A DNA stretch of 41,642 nucleotides from a virus, in IMG/VR virus record IMGVR_UViG_3300028558_000047, positions 1 to 41,642 of that record; one strand, 5' to 3'. Positions 1-9,051 of this stretch are shown here, piece after piece. Below the pieces are notes generated by a model. That model did no database searches. It saw nothing but the letters and a program-made list of their open reading frames with translations, and was not told where the DNA came from. Position numbers and translations under genes: made by a program. How positions within the stretch are numbered: position 1 is the first letter of the stretch; every line of letters starts with the position of its first letter.

Positions 1-134
1 CACAAGCTCACGGAGAAAAACGGCTCCACAATGTAAAAGCGCGGACGGTTTCACAAGGTTTCGAAATGGTTTCACAAACTCGGGGTAAAAACCAGACCTT
101 TCCAGCGAGTCTTTAAACGCCGCTAACTGACCGT
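1..134. other. Putative left phage end with transposase-type sites
   Basis: No gene is supported here. The sequence GGTTTCACAA occurs at 47-56 and again at 69-78, exactly 22 bases apart. A 14-base stretch, CGGTTTCACAAGGT (46-59), is repeated exactly in inverted orientation at 41598-41611 near the other end. MuA end sites are about 22 bp long and contain a GTTTCA core, so these are read as binding sites for the transposase at 33614-35722. The window opens with CACAAG, which could be the end of a further, truncated site, so the true terminus may lie just outside. Two TTTAAA-containing motifs (115-121 and about 131-139) have no assigned role. Confidence 0.6.
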
Positions 135-431
135 TTAAAGGTAGGGAAAACGCCGGTTAAGCCACCTCTGCCGCTCAGTGCATCCGCAGCTCTTGCCAAA
201 CTTCCTTTGGAACCACGTTTTGAAGTGCTCGGATCGGGCGTCGCCAATGAGGTGAACCACTGTGTCTCCGAGGCCAATATCGCCAGGCTGACGGAATTTC
301 GCTATCGCGCAGGCCCAAAGCGGCCAATCCGACCGCGCCAGTGGCTCTATACGCGACTTTGATTGCGCGGGAGGGGTGACAACGCCGGGGTTTCGGCCTT
401 GGGGCGCCTGGCTCAAGAAGAGCGAATGCAT
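135..431 (-). CDS. Small conserved Cys-containing protein (98 aa)
   Basis: Last gene of the late, leftward block, starting at ATG 431, six bases past the stop of the 1083-aa protein. The C-terminal half reads like a real protein: GLGDTVVHLIGD, then KTWFQRKFGKSCGCTERQ and LNRRFPY. This pattern (GxGDT, a helix, CGC, then NRRFP) is one I recall from small phage and environmental proteins without a known function. The CGC cluster might bind metal, but two cysteines alone do not establish it. A longer reading from upstream overlaps the neighbour and was not chosen. The position at the end of the tail module suggests a virion-associated or end-adjacent accessory role, which is inference only. Confidence 0.6.
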   Translation of the reverse strand: MHSLFLSQAPQGRNPGVVTPPAQSKSRIEPLARSDWPLWACAIAKFRQPGDIGLGDTVVHLIGDARSEHFKTWFQRKFGKSCGCTERQRWLNRRFPYL

Positions 432-436
432 ATATA

Positions 437-3400
437 TTAGCAGCCGGGCAGACTGTAGCCGAATCGGCAGCCGGCGCTGTGGTCGCAAATAATGGCGTGG
501 ACATACCATGGGGTAGACGTGCCGTTGGGTGTGCCTGGGTCGGAGACGCCGGGAGGCTCGGGCGGCAAGGCAACTTCGCCGGCAGTATAATCAACCGGAC
601 TCAGCCATCCTATTTGGATCACTGACGGTAACTCGGCACCGGCTTCAGTTCCGTCCGCGCCATAGGCCGCGCTGCACGAATCTGTGCTGCTCGGCACGGT
701 CAATCGCGCTTCGACTTGCGGCGCGAGTCCAAAGTAATATTGTGGAGCCGGAGCCTCATCGGTTGACGGGCAGGTTCCGGGAACATCGTCAAGGCACAGC
801 CCGTTGTCCATCGTCCATTTTGAACAAGTCTCAATATTGCAAGGCCGATGCGGCTGCTGCCACAACACGTCGGTCATGGTTTGCTGGGGCACCTTCCACC
901 ATTTGGAGCCGTATAACCCGTCGCACGCGAAGTCCGATGGAAAATCGTAGGTAATCCCGTTGGCGAAGGTTTCACCGTTGGGAGAGATGCAGACGACCTT
1001 TGGCGCGCACGGCTGGAATGGCAGGCAGCATTGCGTTTGGTGGAATGATGCGAACGCCGCATCCACCGGGCCGCCCCCGACGTTGGCCGTGGGGCGCGTG
1101 ACTTGCGTGCCACTGCAATCAACCTTGCCCCCCAGCCGATTCCATTCGCCAATGGAGCGCAGATCGGCGAGCCAATCGAGCACGGTGAAGTCACCTTTGG
1201 AATCGGTGTCGTTGACGTAGTGTTTTGCAGCGCCGTGGATTTGAACCCAGGCAACCGTTGCATAAGATGCAACAGTTGAAAATTGCGTGTCGCTGATGCG
1301 CGTCGCAGTGACGTTGGTCGCGACCGCCGTCATCGTCGCGTCATAAAGATCGACCTGCTCCTGGTGAGTTGACGAGTCCATTCCGAACGATGCCTGACTC
1401 GCGTAGGTAAACGTGGTTCCCGGCCCGGTCGTGGTGACAGCAATTCGCCCGAGCAGAGAAGGAGATGACGGCCAGCGGAGCATTCCAAAGCAAAAGTCGT
1501 CGTCAAAATGTCCCGACACCGCGACTTGAGTTCGGCTTTTTGAAAGCCAATTGCTCGGTAAATCAAAAGCCTTCGAACCTAGCGTGACGACGCCGGCGCT
1601 ATAGCTGGTGATGTTGTAGAACCCACCAACCACCGGGCCGCCCCAAATTTTAGTTGTGTCAAACGTGGTCGGAGGCGACCCGGTTCTTTGGTCGATCAAG
1701 TTCCAGGTTGAGCCCGCGCCACTGCCGCTGATGTGGGTGGCGCAATGGACAAAGCTTTCATCAAACCAGAACTTGGCGTCGCCCGCCGGCATGGCGAAGT
1801 TTTGCGACGGCCATTGCTCTAAAATCTCCGCATATTTACAACCCCACAAAGCACCGCCGTCCATGCTGCCGCTAATCGCCCCGTCAGCAGTCGAATGGCA
1901 CCCACTGCCGAAATAGTCGTTCCGGAGGTCATTATAGAACAGGAAAGCCCCAATGGGTTTGTTGACGGATTGAAACCAGTTCGTCCATTGCGTGGCGTTC
2001 AACGGCAAGTGACAACCAGTGGCATTGTTGAATGCGATCACACTCGTGCCCCAACCTTGCAAATACCATGCCCAGTTTTGAGAGCCATCGCCCGGACGGA
2101 AACAACAGCCAGCCCAATTCTGGAAGCGGAAGTCAAAAAAGTCGATTTGGCCGGGTGAATTTGGAGCGCCAAGCATTTCCCCATTGCAGGCAGCAACGCC
2201 GCACGTCACATCGATAGTCACGCCCCATTTTCCATCGTCGCCGACTGTGCCGGTGACATGGCCGGCGCTGGTCATGCTCACGCCGCTCGGAAAGTTTCCG
2301 CCAATCTTTGTGCAGGTAATCGCCGCATCAGTGTGTGCGAATCCCGTCATTTGAATATCAATGACGTTCCCAGTTGCGTAGGGGCCAAGCTGAAATGCGG
2401 TGCGATAGGTTCCGGTATCGGCGGACGGGGCTAGGATCACGCCCGTCGTTCCGTCCCATCCCGGATCGCCAATGGTGAAGCCGTTCGAATCCACGATGGG
2501 AACGTTGTAGTCCTTGACGAAATATCCGGTGCCCTGGAACTCCTGGTTTGGCAGCTCATTGCGGCTCACGAGCGGGGCCACGCCGGCTTTCAAGTCCGTG
2601 CGCCATGGGTATTGCTTATCATTGGCCAGATTCCACTCGTCCAAAAGAGTTTTGATGTCCGCGTAAATAGTGGCATCGGTGATTTGCACTGACAGTGTTC
2701 CGGTCACGGAAATGTCTTCGTGCCCGTGGATGTGATTCACATAATCTGGCACGAAACGGATGTCGTGAGACGAATACTCGATGGTCGTATCGGTCAAGGT
2801 TGCTTCCTCGTGAAAAACCACGACACGCGTAATCCCGAAAGCAAGCGGATCCCAGTCGTAAATGTCCCGGCTGAATGTTCCCGCCGCGAAATCCCAGCTT
2901 ACCACTTCCCGAGTAAACCCGGTGCCTGAGTCCGAAGCGGTGACGTTGCCCGCCGTCCAAACAATGGTGTCCACCGACGCGGTGGTGCCGACAAAATGCG
3001 AAGTGATTTGGCTATACTTCGAAAATGCCCATGCCGAGATAGCTGCCAGCGCCAGGCTTGTTTCGATGTTTGGCGTCACCGTCAGCGCGGTCGCCGACAA
3101 AATTCCCGTTGAGGGGTCGATAACCTCCGTTAGATCGGCGCTTTGATTGATGTTCGTGGATATAGAGCCGCCGACATATTCCAGTTTGCTGTAAGTGGCA
3201 GAGGCGACCAAAGTGCCGTAGCGCGTGCGGTAGAAAGTAGCCTGTGGCGATAACCAGCTTTTCATGGTGCTCGGGTCGGAACATGGCTGCACGGTATCAA
3301 TGCCACCGGCGCTTTTGTCCAGGTAACCTAAGCGGCCGTTCCAAAATCGCCGCGCCATAACGTTTTTGAAACCGCGTTTGCGCGTGACGGCCATGTCCAC

Positions 3401-3688
3401 GAAATCGCCGGTGTCGGTGAAAACGTTCGCTGTGAATGGAGCTTTCCACGCGGAGCAAGGCCCGGCACCGCAATGATTTGTTTCGCAACCCGAAGTCCCG
3501 CTCAAATCCGCGTAGCGTTCGAACGGCGCGATGTCCGCGCCGCCGGCCGGGTTGGGCACCAACGTGGTGTTCGCGTATTTGTGGACGAGCACGGAAGCAA
3601 GCGCGTGTTGATAAGGGTTGCCGAAATAATAGAGCGGTTTGCCGGCCACGCCTTCGCACGGCATTCGGAAGGGAGGTTGGTTGGGCAT
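437..3688 (-). CDS. Large tail-tip or fibre protein with Ig-like segment (1083 aa)
   Basis: Very long leftward gene at the distal end of the tail module. I do not recognise the family as a whole. Residues about 455-497 (ITCTKIGG, then FPSGVSMTSAGHVTGTV) resemble putative Ig domains (He_PIG-like, with a PSGxSxxxxGxxxGT pattern). The protein is rich in Cys, Trp and aromatic residues and in beta-prone Ser/Thr/Gly segments, as in structural adhesins, and ends in a Cys-containing tail (GCRFGYSLPGC). The start MPNQPPFRM at 3688 is preferred. The open frame extends upstream to 3721, but those 11 extra residues (MAFGLWTLDFD) are translated from a short repeat at 3691-3723. Placement after the tape measure and another large tail protein suggests a baseplate, tip or receptor-binding role. 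Confidence 0.7.
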   Translation of the reverse strand: MPNQPPFRMPCEGVAGKPLYYFGNPYQHALASVLVHKYANTTLVPNPAGGADIAPFERYADLSGTSGCETNHCGAGPCSAWKAPFTANVFTDTGDFVDMAVTRKRGFKNVMARRFWNGRLGYLDKSAGGIDTVQPCSDPSTMKSWLSPQATFYRTRYGTLVASATYSKLEYVGGSISTNINQSADLTEVIDPSTGILSATALTVTPNIETSLALAAISAWAFSKYSQITSHFVGTTASVDTIVWTAGNVTASDSGTGFTREVVSWDFAAGTFSRDIYDWDPLAFGITRVVVFHEEATLTDTTIEYSSHDIRFVPDYVNHIHGHEDISVTGTLSVQITDATIYADIKTLLDEWNLANDKQYPWRTDLKAGVAPLVSRNELPNQEFQGTGYFVKDYNVPIVDSNGFTIGDPGWDGTTGVILAPSADTGTYRTAFQLGPYATGNVIDIQMTGFAHTDAAITCTKIGGNFPSGVSMTSAGHVTGTVGDDGKWGVTIDVTCGVAACNGEMLGAPNSPGQIDFFDFRFQNWAGCCFRPGDGSQNWAWYLQGWGTSVIAFNNATGCHLPLNATQWTNWFQSVNKPIGAFLFYNDLRNDYFGSGCHSTADGAISGSMDGGALWGCKYAEILEQWPSQNFAMPAGDAKFWFDESFVHCATHISGSGAGSTWNLIDQRTGSPPTTFDTTKIWGGPVVGGFYNITSYSAGVVTLGSKAFDLPSNWLSKSRTQVAVSGHFDDDFCFGMLRWPSSPSLLGRIAVTTTGPGTTFTYASQASFGMDSSTHQEQVDLYDATMTAVATNVTATRISDTQFSTVASYATVAWVQIHGAAKHYVNDTDSKGDFTVLDWLADLRSIGEWNRLGGKVDCSGTQVTRPTANVGGGPVDAAFASFHQTQCCLPFQPCAPKVVCISPNGETFANGITYDFPSDFACDGLYGSKWWKVPQQTMTDVLWQQPHRPCNIETCSKWTMDNGLCLDDVPGTCPSTDEAPAPQYYFGLAPQVEARLTVPSSTDSCSAAYGADGTEAGAELPSVIQIGWLSPVDYTAGEVALPPEPPGVSDPGTPNGTSTPWYVHAIICDHSAGCRFGYSLPGC

Positions 3689-3690
3689 AT

Positions 3691-3723
3691 CAAAGTCCAA
3701 GGTCCAAAGGCCAAAGGCCAAAG
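3691..3723. repeat. CCAAAGTCCAAAGG-type short repeat
   Basis: About 33 bases made of units such as CAAAGTCCAAGGTCCAAAGG, lying in the 42-base gap between two tail genes. A reverse-oriented copy of the same family lies at 12574-12610 at the start of the fibre gene. Read on the minus strand it could extend the downstream gene at its N-terminus. Confidence 0.75.
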
Positions 3724-3730
3724 TGCGAGA

Positions 3731-5962
3731 TCATGACTTGGTATAGAAGCCAGTGATGTGCGCGACGCCGAAAACTTTATTCCCAGCCTCATCGCAGAAA
3801 GCAACCTCGCGCGGCTGCATGACTTTCAAATCGGCGGTGACGAAGGGAGTGACCGCCGTGGGAGTCGTGGCTGCCAGGGCATCTTTAATCAATTTCGGAT
3901 CGTGATTGAGTTGCCCGCCGATGACGCCCGGCGTGGAACCAGTCGGGAGCGTGGTGTAAAATGTTTGCGCCTGTTTCTGCGGCAGTTTTAATCCCTCCAC
4001 GGTGTTCGCCTGGCCGGCCGCATCGGGAATTTGAATCTCGCCGCCAGCGGCCACCGTGTTATCGGCTTTCAGGTTGGCGCTGAACCAGGCGCGGCGGAAG
4101 CGGCACATGTTCAGCAGCGCGGAAAGCTGATCCGCGCTCAAGTGTTTGGCGATGCCGATCCGGATCGACGTTTCCTTAGTGCCCCAATCCTCTTCAATCT
4201 CCTGAATCTGCGCGTGCATCGTCGTCCACTCGGTGCGGCCGCCGGTGAGGTTCGCCGCGTTCAAAAGACTCACGCCGCTGGTGAAGCTCGCTTCCACTTT
4301 CACGAACTCACCCTCGTATTGCCGCGTCGAAAGCATGTTCCACAAATATTGGGCGATGCCGCCCGCACCGAGGGTGTAGAGCTCGCCCGCCGAGCTGGAG
4401 GCCACGGCACTGTAATCATCGGTCACGCCGTTAGTCAGCTCGCAATTGACGTGCTCCTGATCGGTGGCGTTGTGGCGGTGAATCACATTACCGGTAGTGT
4501 CGGTCTCGCTTGAGCCGGTGGCGTCGTATTCCGCGAATTGCATTGGCGCGACGATCTTCACCTTCACAGATTTGACCGGCACCCCACTGACCAACATCCA
4601 GGGCGCAACGCCAGTCCCGAGCAAGCGGTTTACAAAGAACGAATAATCCGCTGAAGTAAATTCCTGGTTGGCAGCGACGGCCGTGCCGGTGGAATCCAGC
4701 CCGGCGGCGGCGTAATAAATCTTCGCGTTCGGAATTGTTGTCGCTGCTCCGGACTCGTCCTGGAAGCGCGCGCGGGCATCTTCGAGCTTGGCGAGTTCAC
4801 CACCCTTTTTGCTCGCCCACCAATCGCGCCGCGTGGCATGGCTGCCCCCAATGCACGCGAGCGGCTCGCAATTCAAACTGCCCGTGGCGAAGCTAATGCT
4901 GAAACCTTGCAGGTCCAAAATTAGAACGACTACGCCCGGACCGGCGCCGGGATCGCTGCCGCTGTTGGAACCGTGCGGGCCGTATTTATCGATCGCGTAA
5001 TCGATGCCGGTCGTGCCCCCGACCGTGTTCGTGATGCGATAGCCGATGACGATGGCCGCAGGCACCAGGTCATCGCGGCGCTGAAGATTGATGCTCTTGT
5101 GATTCGTGCCATCGAAGAGCGCCAGGTTCACGTCGGCGGCGTTCCCCATGTTTATGAAATAAACCGTGGGCGGTGTCGTGGAATAATCAAAAGCCATGTT
5201 CGTGCGCGGGGACCATTCCAGCAGTTTTTGAATCACCTGCGTCGCGGACATGGGGCGGATGATTTCACTCTTTAAAAAGAGTTTAAAGAGGCTGACATCG
5301 ATGGTGGGAGTGGCGTTGACGTGCTTGATGTAGGCATTGCCGCCGGCATCGGTGTTTTCGCTGATGGCGGCCGTGCCGCTCGTGTTCAGGTTGATCGCGC
5401 CAGTGGTGAGATCGCGGCCCACGTATTGAAACGGCGCAGCGAGACTCAGCGCCGCATAGCTATCCAAAACGAATTGCAGGACGCATTGAATCTGATCGCC
5501 AACACTGATGAAGCGCAGGCCACCGCTTGAGATCAGGGGATAAGCGGCCGTGTTGAGCACATTCTCGCCGGGATTGTAATTGGTGGTCTGGCCTTTGAAG
5601 GTCTGGAGGTATTGCGTGATGTCCAGGTCATACCATGGACCTTGGAATTCGTAAGACACGCCCTGGCGCGCGGCGGCGGCTTGCAGAACGTTCTGAACGC
5701 GTTTGCCCTGAAACTTAATGGTGCCAACGCTGAAGGAATTATCCGAGCCATCCGCGCTCACGCGATTGGTGCGCACTTTGACAAATGCTTCGTAGGGAAA
5801 GATTGGATCGTCGGCAATGTTCGCGCCGGCGACCGTGGCTGTGAAGGTATCCGCCTGGAGATTGCGGCGCTTGGTTTTCGGCGCAGGTTGAAGCGCGAAA
5901 CCCCAACCGGCGAACGTGCGCTCGGTGCCATTGTATTCCAAGGTGTCGTATAGGTTGCTCAT
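3731..5962 (-). CDS. Large tail protein, probable hub or baseplate component (743 aa)
   Basis: Starts at ATG 5962, overlapping the tape-measure stop by four bases (ATGA), so the two are translationally coupled. The protein is mixed alpha/beta, soluble, and has no signal peptide or membrane segment. Segments such as YEFQGPWYDLDITQYLQTF and QVIQKLLEWSPRTNMAFDY look like the hub/tail-associated proteins that follow tape measures. They read like modules that unroll beta-sandwich domains around a FxWxP-type core, but I cannot place the family. Position directly downstream of the tape measure is the main argument for a hub or baseplate role. A protein of similar size (D, P or gp44 type) occupies that place in other contractile or siphovirus tails. 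Confidence 0.65.
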   Translation of the reverse strand: MSNLYDTLEYNGTERTFAGWGFALQPAPKTKRRNLQADTFTATVAGANIADDPIFPYEAFVKVRTNRVSADGSDNSFSVGTIKFQGKRVQNVLQAAAARQGVSYEFQGPWYDLDITQYLQTFKGQTTNYNPGENVLNTAAYPLISSGGLRFISVGDQIQCVLQFVLDSYAALSLAAPFQYVGRDLTTGAINLNTSGTAAISENTDAGGNAYIKHVNATPTIDVSLFKLFLKSEIIRPMSATQVIQKLLEWSPRTNMAFDYSTTPPTVYFINMGNAADVNLALFDGTNHKSINLQRRDDLVPAAIVIGYRITNTVGGTTGIDYAIDKYGPHGSNSGSDPGAGPGVVVLILDLQGFSISFATGSLNCEPLACIGGSHATRRDWWASKKGGELAKLEDARARFQDESGAATTIPNAKIYYAAAGLDSTGTAVAANQEFTSADYSFFVNRLLGTGVAPWMLVSGVPVKSVKVKIVAPMQFAEYDATGSSETDTTGNVIHRHNATDQEHVNCELTNGVTDDYSAVASSSAGELYTLGAGGIAQYLWNMLSTRQYEGEFVKVEASFTSGVSLLNAANLTGGRTEWTTMHAQIQEIEEDWGTKETSIRIGIAKHLSADQLSALLNMCRFRRAWFSANLKADNTVAAGGEIQIPDAAGQANTVEGLKLPQKQAQTFYTTLPTGSTPGVIGGQLNHDPKLIKDALAATTPTAVTPFVTADLKVMQPREVAFCDEAGNKVFGVAHITGFYTKS

Positions 5963-7371
5963 GATTTAGGACGGGTTGCGAGGCTCAAAAGATTTTTATA
6001 CCACGCTTCCAGTTCCGCGATCCGCTGGGTGTGGGATTGATGCAAACGTGCATTGCTCATTTCGAGGGAAAGGATTTTGTCAAACTGCCCATGCACGGAA
6101 TCAAACACGGCGCGAAATGCCTGGTAAGCTTGCTGACCTTTTTGATCCAGCTTTTGACCGTGGGCCAAGGCATCGATGGCGTTCAGGCCGCCCGATAGCG
6201 CGGAATCCACACCACCGGCCGCAGTGACCTTGGCTATTGCCGACTGCTGCGCGGCAGCCGTTTGATGTTCGCGCAACACCGGGATGGCACTATCACGCTG
6301 CGAAGTTTCTTCAGTGATCGCCGTCGTGTTTGCGACCGCTGCGGCGTCGGCTTCATCCACTTTACTTTTGAGCCGGCGAATGGACTCAGTGTGTTCGGCA
6401 ACAATTTGCGTGTTCTTGTCGAACTCCAGCAACGCCTTTTCGGCATTGAGTTTTTGCATCCGGCGAAATGCCTGGTCGAAGGAAAGACTCGAGTCCGCTT
6501 TGGTCGCGGCAATGCGGGCGTCGACATCCGATGAGTATTGATCGCCGCCATTGGCGGCGATCAGCGTGGCGCGATCCTTTCCTTTCAACGCCTGCTGCGC
6601 GGCCATCAGCTCCGGATCAGTCTCGGCAGCGCCCACAGCTTTCTGCGCGGCATAAAATTCGTGCCTCAACTTGAACTGTTCTGTTTTGCGGTGATCGATG
6701 TCGTAGGAAAGCTGATCGATCTTTAACTGTTCAGCCGACAAATCATATTCGCGTTTGAGATCGGCGTAACGGGCGCGGATGCTCGCCTCCTTGTCTTTGT
6801 CACCTTTCGCGGCGGCGAGTTCCTCCTGCTCAAATGCATCCAGCAGTTTTTTATGATCCGCGATCTCCGCCTCGATGAGGGCTTTTTGGGCTTCGAACGC
6901 AGTCTTGATTTTATCGGCCGGCTTTGATGCTTTTTCGAGCGCGTCCTCCAGGTTATGCGTGGACTCGACCGTGTCCTTCACACTGTCGCGCATGGTTTCC
7001 CATTTTAGTTCCAGCACGTCAGCAGCCGCTTTTTTGACGGCGTCGAGATGGTGCTTAATCATTTCGAACGCGCCGACGAGCGCGAAGATCGCCGCCGCCG
7101 GGCCGGCGCCGTAAGCGAGCATCGAAAGAGCTTTGCCCATTTCCGGAATCGCCTGGCCGCCAAGCGCATTGATGACGTGCGCCAATTCCCGTTTCTTGAG
7201 AACGAGTTGGTCGGTGCCCTTGGCGTCGTCGGCGTTCACCGAGATTGCCTTGTTGCCGGCTTGCTGTGCGGCTGCGCCGGTTTCATTCAGCAAATCGCGC
7301 GCGGCGATGGCATCGGCTTTGCCGATGACGTTGAGCTTTATTAAAAGGTCCAGTGTTGAGTCGTCGGCCAT
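5959..7371 (-). CDS. Probable tape measure protein (470 aa)
   Basis: Nearly all alpha-helical, with long charged heptad-like stretches (about residues 110-250 and 280-360) and a single hydrophobic segment at residues 81-105 (ALSMLAYGAGPAAAIFALVG and following). A coiled coil with a short hydrophobic segment is the usual signature of a tape measure protein, which sets tail length and is threaded through the tail tube. At roughly 1.5 angstrom per residue it would specify a tail of about 70 nm, which is short for a tape measure. It overlaps the next gene by ATGA. No lysozyme or peptidase domain is visible. Confidence 0.7.
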   Translation of the reverse strand: MADDSTLDLLIKLNVIGKADAIAARDLLNETGAAAQQAGNKAISVNADDAKGTDQLVLKKRELAHVINALGGQAIPEMGKALSMLAYGAGPAAAIFALVGAFEMIKHHLDAVKKAAADVLELKWETMRDSVKDTVESTHNLEDALEKASKPADKIKTAFEAQKALIEAEIADHKKLLDAFEQEELAAAKGDKDKEASIRARYADLKREYDLSAEQLKIDQLSYDIDHRKTEQFKLRHEFYAAQKAVGAAETDPELMAAQQALKGKDRATLIAANGGDQYSSDVDARIAATKADSSLSFDQAFRRMQKLNAEKALLEFDKNTQIVAEHTESIRRLKSKVDEADAAAVANTTAITEETSQRDSAIPVLREHQTAAAQQSAIAKVTAAGGVDSALSGGLNAIDALAHGQKLDQKGQQAYQAFRAVFDSVHGQFDKILSLEMSNARLHQSHTQRIAELEAWYKNLLSLATRPKS

Positions 7372-7375
7372 AAAA

Positions 7376-7720
7376 TTAGAGTTGAGAGGGTTGAACTTGG
7401 AGCGTCGAAGTCCCCCGCAGGCGGATGAATCGTGCGCCGTGCATTTTCACGAACGCATTCGTGTCCGCATCCGGCTGCCGGGATTGTTCGGCGGCCCACC
7501 ACGGGCCTTGTGCGTTGCTCGCGACTTCGAAGACCCAATCGAAGTTCGTGGCCCATGAGGCGTCACCAGGCCATTGAATGGTAAAGTTTGTTTTGCTCAG
7601 GCCGAAGCGCGCGAACGAAGGGAAGGGATTCGATGGCGTGACCGTCGAGCTTTTCACCGCGACGTAGACACCCACGGCCGTCGCGCTCGCCAATGTCAAA
7701 ATGAGCGGGTAAAATTTCAT
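7376..7720 (-). CDS. Small exported or membrane-anchored protein (114 aa)
   Basis: Start chosen at MKFYPLILTL (7720), which overlaps the stop of the preceding gene by ATGA. An N-terminal hydrophobic stretch (residues 4-23) is a signal peptide or membrane anchor. The remainder ends in NFDWVFEVASNAQGPW followed by ARFIRLRG. This resembles the 'VExSxNLxxW ... FYRLR' beta-sandwich tail that I recall at the C-terminus of many exported Verrucomicrobiota proteins. That would make it a small surface or fibre-associated domain. Function is not recognised. Confidence 0.6.
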   Translation of the reverse strand: MKFYPLILTLASATAVGVYVAVKSSTVTPSNPFPSFARFGLSKTNFTIQWPGDASWATNFDWVFEVASNAQGPWWAAEQSRQPDADTNAFVKMHGARFIRLRGTSTLQVQPSQL

Positions 7721-9051
7721 CGCGTCCAAGGCGCGTAACGCGGGGTTATCAAGGTAAGGGCGAAGGCGTTGTTCGTCGGCGTTGCGGCCGCCCAAATGTT
7801 CGTGTCCTTAGAGTTGAGATTGGATATTTGAGCGGCCAAGGCTGTGATTAGCGCATCGCCCCGTTTCCCGGCATTCCATTGAGTGGTAGCGTTAGCATCG
7901 TAAGCCTGTTCTCCCTGTCCATCACCAGCACTGCCATCCACCAGCGTTATCTCGTCGCAATATCGCCGAGCCCGAATCAGCCTCAGAACTTCGACGCGCT
8001 GATTCCAATTGGCGCCCGTGGTGATGTTGAACAGGTTTATGTCCAGCCGTCCGCTTGAAATCGTTCCGCTCCAAATTGTCGCCCCGTCTTCTGAAAGAGT
8101 AAAATTTCCATTTGGCAGGTTGGTGAACGTCAGCACTTCGTAACTCGCATTGGTGATGAGCAACGCTTCGGTGGCGTCGTTAGTCACAACGTTCGAGTCC
8201 GACAAAGCCGTTCCCGGAACATCCCACGCCATGGAGTGGCGGTCCGCTTTCCAACTGAACGAAAAAGTATTTCCGGTCAGAGCCGCAGAACTTACGACAC
8301 AATGCTGGGTTACTGACACGCTGCCGCCGCTGTAGTTGATAACGCAAGTGTTGACGTTCGTGTCCATCTCGGCTTGCGCGGCAACGATGGCCATATCAAG
8401 ATTCCCAGGTGGGCCGGGATGCGTAAGATCGGGGACTCCAAAGCGCAATGGGTTGCCGTTGTAAACGCTGTTCGACCAACCGGAGGCAATCAGTGGGTGA
8501 AAAATATCCACGCCGCGGTAAGCGATCTGGCTGGCAATATTCGTCGCCGCGTTGTTCCTCAGTTCCTCGGAGTTACCAAGGTTGAACTGGTTCGTGTATG
8601 GAATCGCTCCGAGACCAATCCAATTGATCGAATTAGTGGCGGCCCATCCTCCCACGTTCGTATAGGTGGTTCCGTCGAACGTGTTGGTTGGAGCACGGAA
8701 GGTGTTGGTTAGGTTCTGCGATACCTGAAGCGCGGTGTAGCCGCCGTTATCATCCGCCCAAATCTCTCCCCAGAACTGGCTGCCGGTCGCCCATTGAGCC
8801 AGCCCTTTGCGGGGGATGCGATCCTCATTCGCGCCTTGAAGGCTGTCGCCGCCACGGGAATCCTCATTGCAGTGGATGTGCTGATTTGGCCAGTAAAGAT
8901 ATTTGGCGGAATCCAGATAATCCCCGGCGCGATGCGATGTGAAATAGGAGGACGCAAAGCGATTAAATACCGCATTATTCGAAACGGTCAGTTCGGCGTG
9001 AGCCACCGCGACCCAGCCGAGCAAAATGAAAATGGAAAGCAGCCGCTTCAT
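7717..9051 (-). CDS. Exported protein of the tail module (444 aa)
   Basis: Start at MKRLLSIFILLGWVAVAHA (9051) because it gives an ATGA overlap with the upstream stop and begins directly with a classic Sec signal peptide ending AHA. An alternative ATG at 9058-9060 adds three residues. The mature part is rich in Asn, Thr and Trp and has beta-type composition. A C-terminal segment, EITLVDGSAGDGQGEQAYD, is unusual. I see no catalytic motif that I can name. It sits between two other signal-peptide proteins and upstream of the tape measure, so it belongs to a block of exported proteins placed where fibres or tail accessory proteins are normally encoded. Confidence 0.65.
   Translation of the reverse strand: MKRLLSIFILLGWVAVAHAELTVSNNAVFNRFASSYFTSHRAGDYLDSAKYLYWPNQHIHCNEDSRGGDSLQGANEDRIPRKGLAQWATGSQFWGEIWADDNGGYTALQVSQNLTNTFRAPTNTFDGTTYTNVGGWAATNSINWIGLGAIPYTNQFNLGNSEELRNNAATNIASQIAYRGVDIFHPLIASGWSNSVYNGNPLRFGVPDLTHPGPPGNLDMAIVAAQAEMDTNVNTCVINYSGGSVSVTQHCVVSSAALTGNTFSFSWKADRHSMAWDVPGTALSDSNVVTNDATEALLITNASYEVLTFTNLPNGNFTLSEDGATIWSGTISSGRLDINLFNITTGANWNQRVEVLRLIRARRYCDEITLVDGSAGDGQGEQAYDANATTQWNAGKRGDALITALAAQISNLNSKDTNIWAAATPTNNAFALTLITPRYAPWTR

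Noticed and set aside
175-594. ORF of 139 aa across the end of the large tail gene
   Set aside because: Overlaps the well-supported 1083-aa gene in another frame and has low-complexity Arg/Pro/Ala composition.
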